Source: JAXMAO01 sp046350375
Lineage (GTDB): Bacteria; Planctomycetota; Phycisphaerae; UBA1845; UTPLA1
Assembly (NCBI GenBank): GCA_046350375.1
Contig: JAXMAO010000014.1
Span: 1 to 53,613, forward strand
Direction: 5' to 3'
DNA: 53,613 bases
The position numbers were made by a program, and so were the translations under genes. The notes under the pieces were generated by a model. That model searched no databases, was not told the origin of the DNA, and saw only the letters and a list, made by a program, of their open reading frames with translations. Below are positions 44,560-52,844 of this stretch, in pieces. Within the stretch, counting starts at the first letter, position 1, and every line of letters starts with the position of its first letter.

Positions 44560-46272
44560 ATGGGACGCACCGCGCACGCAGGTCGCAGCCGTCGCCCGGA
44601 TGGGGCGGTCCGCGCGAACGCGGATCCATCGCCGCCGCCGCGAAAATCGCGGACTGCCTTCGCGGCCGTGCTGCTGCTGGCGGTTGCGATCCAGGCGCAC
44701 GACCTCGACCGCCCCTTCACCGGCCGGCACGACTTCGCCACGGCGCACGAGGCGGTGCTGGCCCGCAACCACGTCCGCTATGGCCTAAGCGACACCCGCG
44801 GACGGCCGACGTTCACCCGCTATCAGCCGCCCTACCCCGACGCGCGGCGCTTCTACCCCGATCACCCGCCGCTCACCGACCTGCTGCTGGCGGGCAGCCT
44901 GGCGCTGTTCGGCGAGCATGACTGGGCGATCCGGCTGCTGCCGGCGGCGTGCAGCGCGGCCGCGGTCGCGCTGGTCATGTCGATCGCGAACGGCGTGTAC
45001 GGCCGGCGCGTCGCGCTGCTGGCGGGCACGGCGATGAGCCTGCTGCCGATCGAGTTCTACTTCGGGCGGATCGCGAACCACGAGCCGGTCGTGCTGGCGC
45101 TGTGGCTGGCGGCGCTGCGCGGCTATCTCGGCTGGATGATGCCGGAGCGGTTCGGCGAGCGGGCGCGGCGCGACGCCGGGCTGTTCGCCGCGGCGACGAT
45201 TCTTTCGATGCTCACCGGCTGGGTGGCGTTCCTCCAGGCGGCGCTGGTGGCGCTGCACTACCTCACGTGTCGCGGGCGGCGCAGCGCCGCTGGCTGGGCG
45301 CTGGTGCTGCTGCCGGCGATCGTGGGCGGATCGCTGACGCTGGCGCAGATTCTCTTGATGTTTGACGGGCGGATCGAAAACGTCTGGGCGGTCTTCCGAT
45401 TCCGCGCCGGGCTCAGCGACAGCGAGGAGCCGTTCACCTTCGCGGGCTGGCTGGCGCGACAGGCGCGCTGGGGCTGGCAGAACTTCGGCGTCATCGGCCT
45501 GGCGCTGGCGGCGATCGGCGCGGGCGCGGCCCTCTTCGACCGGCGATCGGCCGACGCGCCGCACAGCCTGCGCTCCGACGCGCCGTCGGACGCCGCGCCG
45601 CAATACCACCGGCCGGGCTGGCTGCTGGGGACGGCGGGCCTGCTGTTCGTGGTCATCTTTCGCAGCGGTTCGTACAACCACGAGTACTGGTGGCTGCACG
45701 TGACGCCCGGGGCCGCGCTGTGCGTGGCAGTGGGAATCGACTGGCTGCTGCGATCGCGGCGTCGCGGACCGGTCGCCGGCGTGCTGGTTCCGGCGCTGCT
45801 GCTCGCCGGGCTGGCGGCCGAGAACGCCGTCTTCTGGAATCGCTATCGCCACGAGAACCGGCTGGCCGCGCGGGCGTACGAGGCGTGCCGGTTCATCCGT
45901 ACCCATTCGCGCGCCGACGCCACTATCTACGGCAACCGCGGCCTGTGGATCCGCCGCGAGTATCACGCCGGCGCGATGGGCTTCATGCAGCCGCAGACCG
46001 ACTGGTGCCTCGACCGGCGGTATGAACACGCCCGCAGCCCGGCCGAATTGCAGCGGATTGCGCCGCAGTGCCGGTTCTATCTCTGGATCGGACAGGAGCA
46101 ACGCGACCGCCCGGTGCTGGAGTATCTGGTGCAGAACGCGCGGCTGCTGGCGCGGTTCAGCCAGGCGGCGGTCTTCGACCTCACGCAGCCGGCGCAGCGC
46201 GGCGCGACGCCGGGCAGCCGGGTGCGAAGAGAATCTTCGCACTACCGGGAAGGGCTCTACGGCCCGAGATAG
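44560..46272 (+). CDS. GT39-like integral membrane glycosyltransferase
   Basis: A 570-residue GT-C fold enzyme (ArnT/PMT-like), which transfers sugars from polyprenyl-phosphate donors on the periplasmic side. Residues 1-30 are basic and low-complexity; then come about 11 helices. The first loop has DLDRPFTGRHDFATAHEA, in which the Asp/Glu would be the catalytic acids, and YPDHPPLTDLLLAGSL (about 105), typical of GT39. The C-terminal soluble part (about 420-570) contains YGNRGLWIRREYHAGAM. The ATG 44560 has GGAGG 10 bases upstream; GTG 44515 is possible. The last 16 codons include hairpin repeat copy 5 (46222-46249), and its end overlaps the convergent M1 peptidase by 16 bases. Confidence 0.85.
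   Translation: MGRTAHAGRSRRPDGAVRANADPSPPPRKSRTAFAAVLLLAVAIQAHDLDRPFTGRHDFATAHEAVLARNHVRYGLSDTRGRPTFTRYQPPYPDARRFYPDHPPLTDLLLAGSLALFGEHDWAIRLLPAACSAAAVALVMSIANGVYGRRVALLAGTAMSLLPIEFYFGRIANHEPVVLALWLAALRGYLGWMMPERFGERARRDAGLFAAATILSMLTGWVAFLQAALVALHYLTCRGRRSAAGWALVLLPAIVGGSLTLAQILLMFDGRIENVWAVFRFRAGLSDSEEPFTFAGWLARQARWGWQNFGVIGLALAAIGAGAALFDRRSADAPHSLRSDAPSDAAPQYHRPGWLLGTAGLLFVVIFRSGSYNHEYWWLHVTPGAALCVAVGIDWLLRSRRRGPVAGVLVPALLLAGLAAENAVFWNRYRHENRLAARAYEACRFIRTHSRADATIYGNRGLWIRREYHAGAMGFMQPQTDWCLDRRYEHARSPAELQRIAPQCRFYLWIGQEQRDRPVLEYLVQNARLLARFSQAAVFDLTQPAQRGATPGSRVRRESSHYREGLYGPR
46222..46249 (+). repeat. Hairpin repeat family 1, locus 5 (single hairpin at a gene end)
   Basis: A perfect 9-bp hairpin, gtgcgaaga (46222-46230) and tcttcgcac (46234-46242), loop gaa, followed by taccggg (46243-46249), the same tail as at 34.2 kb. 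It lies inside the last codons of the glycosyltransferase, just before its stop and the convergent stop of the M1 peptidase. Confidence 0.75.
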
Positions 46273-48623
46273 GCGGTCACGAACGGCTGGACGTCGTCGC
46301 CGTCGGCCGAGCCGTTGGCGTTGATGTCGCTGCGCTGCGTGTGCAGCAGATCGGCGTCCAGCCCGAGCAGAACCTGCACGAACAGGAACAGGTCGGTTGC
46401 GTTGCGCATTCCGTTGCCGTCGATGTCGCCGATCAGCGGCACGAACGTCGGCGTGATTGAGAAGCGCAGCGTGGCCGCGCCGCCGGCCAGACCGTCGCCC
46501 GACGGCAGCGACGCCGGGCTGTCGGGGTTGGCGATTTCGCCGTCGAGCGCCAGGCCGCTGTTGACCGCGGTGATGCTGCTGGCGAGCGTGAGGGTGTAGT
46601 CGTCGGCCGCCAGCGGCGCGGCGAGGTTGATCGTGAGCGGGTTGACGTTGCTGGTGCCGGCGAGCGAGAAGGCGACCGGTCCGCCGATCGCACCGGAGAG
46701 ACCGACCGCGGCCGCCGAGGCGTTCACCGGCGTGTGGAACCAGACCTTCAGTTGCGTAATCGACGGCGAATCGGGGGTGACCGAGCCGGGCGCCGGAGTG
46801 ACGGAGATGATCTTGGGCGGCCCGGGCACATAGGCCGTGCTGCCGACGGTCGAGCTGCGGAGGATGTACTGGTCGGGGTCGAGCGCGGCGGCGGTGACCG
46901 TGCCGCTGACGGGGACGACGAACCACTCGGTGCGGGCGTCGTTCCAGACGGTGCGCGTCTGCGGCGAACCGCCGATGGTGAGGCGCAGATCGACCGGGGC
47001 GGTGAAGACGGTCGGCCAGCCGGCGGTGGAGTGGGTCTGGGCGATGCGGGCGAGGAAGTAGTTCTGCCCGTTCACCAGGGCCGACTGCCAGGCGAGCTGG
47101 TAGGCCGGCGCGCCTTTCGAGAGGACCCACTGGTTGAAAAACCAGGTGAGCGATTGGCCGTAGCGACTCTCGGCGACGGCGCGGAAGTTGTCGGTGGTCG
47201 CGGCGGAAAACTCGTAGGCGCCGCGATAGTCGGCCAGAGTCTGAAAGAAGGTCGCGTCGCCCACCAGGTGGCGGAGCATGTGCAGCACCCAGCCGCCTTT
47301 GCGATAGCTGTAGGTGCTGCTGAAGATGCGGTTGACGTTCAGTGGCTCGGGGTCGGAGATATAGACCGAGCCGTCGAAACTGGTGGGCTTGCGGCTGACC
47401 ATGGCGCTCAGATAGGCCGCGGTGTCGATGCCGCCCGCGCGGCGCTCGATCCACAGCGCCTCGCCATAGGTCGCGAAACCCTCGTTGAGCCAGATGTCGC
47501 GCCAGGTCTTGCAGGTGACCATGTCGCCGTACCACTGGTGGGTCAGTTCGTGCGAGGTGACGCTTTCGCTGAAGGTGCCCTGGCCGGTTATGGTTTGGTG
47601 TTCCATGCCGCCGTTGAAGTTGAAGTTGTAGATGCCGTACTTCTCGTCGATAAACGGGTATTCGCCGTAGACCGTGCGAAAGACCGGAAGCATGGCGACG
47701 GCCTTCTCCCACGAGGTGCGGTTGCCGGCGGTGTCGTTGCCGGGATAGATGAAGAACTGCACCGGCATGGAGCCGCCCGGGTAGGCGTAGTTCTGCGTCC
47801 AGGTGTTGTAGTTTGTCGCCGAAAAGCAGACCAGGTAGCTGGCGATCGGGTAGTTGGTCGCCCAGGAGTAGCGCTTCCGGGCGGGCGACGTCAGCGTGTC
47901 CACGCTCTGCAGCAGCCCGTTCGAGATGACGTAATAGACGTCCGGCACGGTCACCTTGACCTCGACCGTCGCCTTGTCCGAGTTATCGCCGGTCGCGCCC
48001 GGGGCGCCATCCTTCGACGGCCACCAGGTGTAGCCGTAGAACGGCTCGCTGAGCGTGAAGACGACCGGCACGGCGTCGCCGGTTTTGCTGGCGACGTTGA
48101 TGGCGCCGAGGCCGGCGTCGGCGCTGGTGCCCGTATAGTCAATGCGAATCGTGAAGACGGTTCCCTGGTCGAATCCGCCGAGCCACGACACGCGGCGCGT
48201 GGTCGAATCGAGCGTGGCAAGCGACACGCCGGCGGCGCTGCCGTCGACGGTCACGCCGGTCACGGTGTAGTTCGAGCCGAGCTGAAAGGTGAACTGCGTG
48301 AGCCCGTCGGTGTGGCTCTCGATGGTGATGGTGTTGCTGCCGGCGATGGTGCAGGTGTCGGCCGCGGTGTTGACGTTCGACACCTCGATGTCGAGCAGGT
48401 AGTGCAGGACGTCGGTGTCGCCCATCGCTTCTTCCGGGCCGAAACCGCTGCCCGGCGGCAGCCCGGCCAGAAAGCGCCGCGCCAGCGCGGCGCCCTTGCC
48501 GCAGCCGACGACCTCTTCCGGCGGGGCGGCCGACGAACTCACCTGCGCCGCGGCCAGCGGCACGATCGCAAGAAAGAGGCTCGCCGACAAATGGCGAAGG
48601 AACAACGCTGATTTTCGATTCAA
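46257..48623 (-). CDS. Secreted M1-family metallopeptidase with C-terminal dockerin-like module
   Basis: A 788-residue exported zinc aminopeptidase-like protein. Signal peptide about 1-26. The M1 domain has the GMEHQT substrate-binding motif (GxMEN equivalent), the zinc site HELTHQWYGD near residue 358 (HExxH) and the third ligand Glu in WLNEGFATYGE 19 residues later. A beta-rich domain near 600-720 (IISVTPAPGSVTPDSPSI) follows, and the C-terminus has GDIDGNGMRNATDLFLFV and SDINANGSADGDD, a dockerin-type EF-hand pair. A TTG at 48623 is chosen because GGAGGAG lies 9 bases upstream; a TTG at 48632 is too close to it. Probably cell-surface or released peptide degradation. Confidence 0.9.
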   Translation of the reverse strand: MNRKSALFLRHLSASLFLAIVPLAAAQVSSSAAPPEEVVGCGKGAALARRFLAGLPPGSGFGPEEAMGDTDVLHYLLDIEVSNVNTAADTCTIAGSNTITIESHTDGLTQFTFQLGSNYTVTGVTVDGSAAGVSLATLDSTTRRVSWLGGFDQGTVFTIRIDYTGTSADAGLGAINVASKTGDAVPVVFTLSEPFYGYTWWPSKDGAPGATGDNSDKATVEVKVTVPDVYYVISNGLLQSVDTLTSPARKRYSWATNYPIASYLVCFSATNYNTWTQNYAYPGGSMPVQFFIYPGNDTAGNRTSWEKAVAMLPVFRTVYGEYPFIDEKYGIYNFNFNGGMEHQTITGQGTFSESVTSHELTHQWYGDMVTCKTWRDIWLNEGFATYGEALWIERRAGGIDTAAYLSAMVSRKPTSFDGSVYISDPEPLNVNRIFSSTYSYRKGGWVLHMLRHLVGDATFFQTLADYRGAYEFSAATTDNFRAVAESRYGQSLTWFFNQWVLSKGAPAYQLAWQSALVNGQNYFLARIAQTHSTAGWPTVFTAPVDLRLTIGGSPQTRTVWNDARTEWFVVPVSGTVTAAALDPDQYILRSSTVGSTAYVPGPPKIISVTPAPGSVTPDSPSITQLKVWFHTPVNASAAAVGLSGAIGGPVAFSLAGTSNVNPLTINLAAPLAADDYTLTLASSITAVNSGLALDGEIANPDSPASLPSGDGLAGGAATLRFSITPTFVPLIGDIDGNGMRNATDLFLFVQVLLGLDADLLHTQRSDINANGSADGDDVQPFVTAYLGP

Positions 48624-48893
48624 GGCTCGCAACTCCTCCCCAGGGCATGACAGGGACGCACACTATTCTACCCATCGGCGGCCGGAAGAAACAGACGAAC
48701 GTCGCCGCTTGCCCGCCGATCCGACCGGTGCCCCCAAAGCCACGCCACTTGTGCGTCATGGCACACTCGCTTGCCGCGGGCCGATCGACGCCAGAGAATC
48801 GCCCGGCCGAAATCGGTGCGGCCCAGTCGCCGCGGAGCGCCCTTGCTGACCAAACGTCGATCCTCGCTGCCCGAGAACCCGGACGCCGTCCGC

Positions 48894-49859
48894 ATGTCGT
48901 TCGGCGACCACCTCGACGAGCTGCGCTCGTGCCTCATCCGCGCCCTGCTGGGGCTGATGGTGACGACCGGGCTCTGCCTGAAGTTCGGCAACTACATCAT
49001 TTTCGCGCTGACCGCGCCCTACGTCGCGGCGATGCGCGCCGAAGACCTCGACGCGCAGATGGTGCAGCTCGCGCCGACCGAGACTTTCCTCGAGTATTTC
49101 AAGATCGCCGTCGAGTGCGGACTGGTGCTCGCGATTCCGTGGGTGCTCTACCAGGCATGGCGCTTCGTCGCCGTCGGGCTCTATCCGCACGAGCGGCGCG
49201 TCGTGCGCGTCCTCGCGCCGGCGTCGGTCGGCCTGTTTGCGATCGGCGCGGCTTTCATGGTGACGCTGGTCCTGGCCGGCCTGCTGAAGTTCCTCGTCTC
49301 AACCGCGACCTGGTTCTCGGTGCCCGGGGCCGACGCCCGCTTCTTCGAGCGGATGCTCTCGGCCCATCGGCCGCAGACGACGCAGCCCGTCTCCGCGCCG
49401 CTGCAGGTGCCGGTGCTGAATGCCGATCCGCCGCAGCCGCGCCACGGCGACGTCTGGATCAACCGGCCCGACGGCAGCCTGAACGTTCAGCTCGACGGCG
49501 AGCGCTACCTCGTGCCGCTGAAGCGCGCCGACCGCCGGCAGCTCGTGCAGCCGCTCTTCTCGGTGTCGGAGTATCTGGGGTTCGTCACGGGCATGGCGCT
49601 GGCCTTCGGCCTGGGGTTCCAGGTGCCGATCGTCGTCATCTTCCTGGTGCTGGCCGGCATCGTGCCGAGCGAGCGGTTCCGCTCGGCGCGGCGGTTTGTG
49701 ATCGTCGGGTTCGCGGTGGCGGCGGCCATCCTCACGCCGTCGCCGGACATCAGCAGCATGCTGCTGCTGCTGGTGCCGATGGTGGCGCTGTTCGAGTCGG
49801 GGTTGCTGATCGCGCGAGCGGTCGAGCGGCGCCGCGCGGCGGCCGCACGCGACGCGTAG
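48894..49859 (+). CDS. tatC: Sec-independent translocase TatC with a long extracytoplasmic insertion
   Basis: A 321-residue TatC, the twin-arginine receptor. HLDELRSCLIRALLG at residues 6-20 and ETFLEYFKIAVECGL near 63-77 are family hallmarks, as are FSVSEYLGFVTGMALAFGLGFQVPIV near 222-247 and AAAILTPSPDISSMLL near 276-291. The predicted helices number six. The loop after the third or fourth helix (about 141-221) is about 80 residues, instead of about 30 in E. coli, and contains Pro/Gln-rich and beta-like parts (HGDVWINRPDGSLNVQL). ATG 48894 starts right at the family motif. tatA/tatB are not adjacent. A Tat substrate, the aldo/keto reductase, is at 25.6 kb. Confidence 0.93.
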   Translation: MSFGDHLDELRSCLIRALLGLMVTTGLCLKFGNYIIFALTAPYVAAMRAEDLDAQMVQLAPTETFLEYFKIAVECGLVLAIPWVLYQAWRFVAVGLYPHERRVVRVLAPASVGLFAIGAAFMVTLVLAGLLKFLVSTATWFSVPGADARFFERMLSAHRPQTTQPVSAPLQVPVLNADPPQPRHGDVWINRPDGSLNVQLDGERYLVPLKRADRRQLVQPLFSVSEYLGFVTGMALAFGLGFQVPIVVIFLVLAGIVPSERFRSARRFVIVGFAVAAAILTPSPDISSMLLLLVPMVALFESGLLIARAVERRRAAAARDA

Positions 49860-49874
49860 TGGCGCCGAGTGACG

Positions 49875-50360
49875 CTACGGCTTGTTTGCGGGCACGATGC
49901 CAGCGGGCTTGGCGACCGCGATCCGCAACTGCATCCCGCCATCGAGCGACGGACTGCGAAACCAGCGCGCCAGCGGGCGGCTCATGACCAGGCGATCGTC
50001 GGCCGGCGGCCCGAGACGGATCGCCTCGAGCGTGTGTCCCGCGGCCGCGGCGGTAAATCGCCCGTCGGCGTCGCTGGTGGCCTCGGTCCAGCCGCCCTCG
50101 GTCAGCAGGCCGACCGCCACGCCCGCGAGCGGCCGGCCATCCGGCGCGAACACCTGCCCGGCGACCGCGCCGGCCCGGCCTCCGCCGACGGTCCACATCG
50201 CGTGGGCGAAGTCGCGGTGCGACTCGCTGGAAGTGTGGGCCAGCACCAGGCAGACCGCCGCCACGAACAGCGGCAGGCCCAGCACGAGCAGCAGCACGCC
50301 GCGAACCGGCCGACGCGCGGCCAGTCCCTCGCGCGCTGCTCCCCCGGCGACCCGGCTCAT
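49875..50360 (-). CDS. Membrane-anchored protein with carboxypeptidase-regulatory-like domain
   Basis: A 161-residue protein with one N-terminal hydrophobic helix (about 23-43) and an extracytoplasmic beta-sandwich of the CarboxypepD_reg-like type: GAVAGQVFAPDGRPLAGVAVGLL, then TEATSDADGRFTAAA. Such domains serve as adhesion or stability modules. ATG 50360 follows GAGGTG. It is 74 bases downstream of the topoisomerase gene on the same strand and convergent with tatC (15 bases). Confidence 0.75.
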   Translation of the reverse strand: MSRVAGGAAREGLAARRPVRGVLLLVLGLPLFVAAVCLVLAHTSSESHRDFAHAMWTVGGGRAGAVAGQVFAPDGRPLAGVAVGLLTEGGWTEATSDADGRFTAAAAGHTLEAIRLGPPADDRLVMSRPLARWFRSPSLDGGMQLRIAVAKPAGIVPANKP

Positions 50361-50434
50361 GCTCACCTCAACGATTCGATCGACGCCTTCAGCTTGTCGT
50401 GGTCGGCGGCGATCTGCTCACTCGGCCCGGCCGT

Positions 50435-51571
50435 TCAATCCAGCCACTCGTCCGGGTGCTTCAGCTTGTGCGGCACGTAGCTCTCGGTCACAAAGCTGAT
50501 GCTCTTGGTCATCATGCTTTCGACTTCCATCTTGAAGCCGTGCCGCAGCATCAGCTCGATCTCCTTCTTCCACTCCTTCTTTCCCTCGAACCACGGGTAA
50601 TCGAGGATCTGCTTGGCCCGCTTCACGTCCTTGTCGTCGGTGGCGATCTTCACGTCGTCCGACAGCTCGAACTTCTCGAAGTCGCCGCTGCGGACGCCGA
50701 TGAAGCGCGCCTCGGGCACGGCCATCCGCCGGCTCTCGAACGCCAGGTTGATCGACCCCTGCTTGATGACGCTGTAGATGTAGTAGCCCCACGGGTCGTT
50801 ATCGAGCAGGACGTAGATCGGCAGCCCCAGCTCGTGGTGCAGGCGGTAGAGCAGCCGGCGGACGCCGCGCGGGGGCTGTCCGCCGCCGTGGGTGAGCACG
50901 CAGCGATGCTCCTTCCAGAACTTGTCCTCGACGAAGCGCCGCCAGACGGTGCCCTTTTCGACGTGCAGGACGAACTTGGCGGCGCACTTTTTGAACTTGA
51001 TGATCTCCGGCTCGACGATGCTGGGGATGGCGTAGCCGCCGGTGCCCAGGCGGGTGCAGTCGATGGTGTCGCCGGAGTCTTCGAGCGTCAGCTCGCCGAC
51101 CATCGCCCCCTTGCTGTCGGCAAAGATGTGCAGTTCTTCGCGCAGCGCGTCGATGGCGACCTCGAGGTCTTCGAGGATCGGGTCGCTCTCGTCCTGGTCG
51201 TCGAAGGTCTTTTCCCTCGTGCCGGCGATGGTGTGCTTGAGCAGGTAATACACCTGCCGGATGCTGGCGGTCTTGCCCTCGGCGATCAGCCGCTTGCAGC
51301 CGGACGCGACCAGCAGCGTCTGCATAAAGCTCTTGGCGGTGCCGAGCTTGAAGAACTCGCGGTTCTGCCGGGCCGCGCCCATCTCGATGATCCGCCGCGC
51401 CTTGTTGAACTTGGCGTTCGACAGGCTGCGGAGCGGGATGTCGATGGCGGGCTCGCTGCGTTTCTCGGCCGCCGCCACGACCGCCCCGGCCAGGGCGTCG
51501 ATCTTGGCGGCCGTGTCGCCGTTGCGCCCGGCCCGGGCCGGGTCTTTCGACTTCATCCGTGACTTGGCCAT
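50435..51571 (-). CDS. Topoisomerase VI subunit A-like protein (Spo11/Top6A), orphan
   Basis: A 378-residue protein of the Top6A/Spo11 family, which cuts both DNA strands and forms a 5'-phosphotyrosyl link. The winged-helix motif TASIRQVYYLLKH has the Tyr108-Tyr109 pair, the second likely catalytic. The Toprim domain begins LHVEKGTVWRRFVEDKFW (Glu) and has the acidic motif VLLDNDPWGYYIYSV (DxD) near 262. The first 50 residues are a charged or Ala-rich extension. Length is normal for Top6A. The ATPase partner Top6B, usually adjacent in archaea, is missing from both sides. It is divergent from ald, 145 bases between starts. Bacterial members are rare. Confidence 0.9.
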   Translation of the reverse strand: MAKSRMKSKDPARAGRNGDTAAKIDALAGAVVAAAEKRSEPAIDIPLRSLSNAKFNKARRIIEMGAARQNREFFKLGTAKSFMQTLLVASGCKRLIAEGKTASIRQVYYLLKHTIAGTREKTFDDQDESDPILEDLEVAIDALREELHIFADSKGAMVGELTLEDSGDTIDCTRLGTGGYAIPSIVEPEIIKFKKCAAKFVLHVEKGTVWRRFVEDKFWKEHRCVLTHGGGQPPRGVRRLLYRLHHELGLPIYVLLDNDPWGYYIYSVIKQGSINLAFESRRMAVPEARFIGVRSGDFEKFELSDDVKIATDDKDVKRAKQILDYPWFEGKKEWKKEIELMLRHGFKMEVESMMTKSISFVTESYVPHKLKHPDEWLD

Positions 51572-51715
51572 CACAGCCTCCGTTGCCGCACTTTTCCCGG
51601 CGACCCCTCGCCCCTTTGCGATCCGACCCGTCCGGCGGTATCGTTTTTCGCTCGCTGCGCCGGCGGCGGGCAGATGGCCCGCTCGAACCGGCCGCAGCCC
51701 ACCGGAGCCGCTGCC

Positions 51716-52825
51716 ATGATCGTTGGCATCCCGCGCGAAATCAAACCCGACGAATACCGCGTCGGCCTCGTCCCGGCCGGCGCGCTGGCGCTCAAGAAGG
51801 CCGGGCACACCGTCCTGGTCGAGACCCAGGCCGGCGCCGGCTCGGGCTTCTTGGACGACGACTACAAGCAGACCTCGGCCACCATCGTCGCCACGGCGCG
51901 CGAGGTCTATTCCAAGGCCGACATGATCGTCAAGGTGAAGGAGCCGATGGCGAGCGAGATTCCGCTCATCCGCTCCGGGCAGGTGGTCTTCACCTACTTC
52001 CACTTCGCCGCCGACAAGGAGCTGACCCAGGGCATGCTCAAGAGCGGCGCGGTCGCCATCGCCTACGAAACCGTCACGGACGCGCTCGGCCGCCTGCCGC
52101 TGCTCACGCCCATGAGCGAGGTGGCCGGCAAGATGGCCGTGCAGGAAGGCGCCAAGTATCTCGAACGCCCGATGATGGGCCAGGGCATTCTGCTGGGCGG
52201 CGTGCCGGGCGTGGAGCCGGCCCACGTGCTGGTGCTGGGCGGGGGCGTCGTCGGCACCAACGCCGCGAAGGTCGCCGCCGGCCTCGGCGCGCGGGTGGTC
52301 ATCATGGACGTCAACATCGACCGGCTGCGCTACCTGGCCGACGTCATGCCCGCCAACGTGCAGACGCTCTACAGCGACCCGGTGATGATCCGCAAGCAGC
52401 TCGCGCTGGCCGACCTGGTGATCGGCGCGGTGCTCATTCCGGGGGCCCGCTGCCCGGTGCTGGTGCCGCGCGAATACCTGGGCGTCATGAAGCCCGGGGC
52501 GGTCATCGTCGATGTCGGCGTCGACCAGGGCGGCTGCTGCGAGACCATCCGCCCCACCACCCACGCCGACCCGACCTACATGGTCGACGGCATCGTTCAC
52601 TACGGCGTGACCAACATGCCCGGCGCGGTCGGGCGAACCAGCACCTTCGCCCTCACCAACGCGACCACGCCCTACGCCGTGCGCATCGCCACGCGCGGCT
52701 GGAAGGCCGCGTGCAAAGAGGACGCGGGGCTGGCCAATGGCGTCAACATGGCCGACGGCAAGGTGACCAACAAGCCGGTCGCCGAAACCTTCGGCCTGCC
52801 GTTCACGCCGCTGGCCACCGGCTGA
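51716..52825 (+). CDS. ald: Alanine dehydrogenase
   Basis: A 369-residue NAD-dependent enzyme converting L-alanine to pyruvate and ammonia. The N-terminus MIVGIPREIKPDEYRVGL is diagnostic, with Arg15 for substrate binding. Other residues are Lys in VKVKEPMASE near 75 and His in FTYFHFAADKEL near 95. The Rossmann motif VLVLGGGVVGTNAAKVAAGLGA lies near 170. Asp in DVGVDQGGCCE near 270 is catalytic. Length matches the family. ATG 51716 with CGGAG upstream. The gene ends 19 bases before the convergent AMP nucleosidase gene. Confidence 0.97.
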   Translation: MIVGIPREIKPDEYRVGLVPAGALALKKAGHTVLVETQAGAGSGFLDDDYKQTSATIVATAREVYSKADMIVKVKEPMASEIPLIRSGQVVFTYFHFAADKELTQGMLKSGAVAIAYETVTDALGRLPLLTPMSEVAGKMAVQEGAKYLERPMMGQGILLGGVPGVEPAHVLVLGGGVVGTNAAKVAAGLGARVVIMDVNIDRLRYLADVMPANVQTLYSDPVMIRKQLALADLVIGAVLIPGARCPVLVPREYLGVMKPGAVIVDVGVDQGGCCETIRPTTHADPTYMVDGIVHYGVTNMPGAVGRTSTFALTNATTPYAVRIATRGWKAACKEDAGLANGVNMADGKVTNKPVAETFGLPFTPLATG

Positions 52826-52844
52826 GCGGGCCGCCGCGCGCCCG

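Noticed and set aside
44785..47712. A 975-codon minus-strand open frame across the GT39-like gene and the M1 peptidase gene
   Set aside because: It overlaps two genes with clear motifs in other frames and itself reads as Arg/His/Gln low-complexity.
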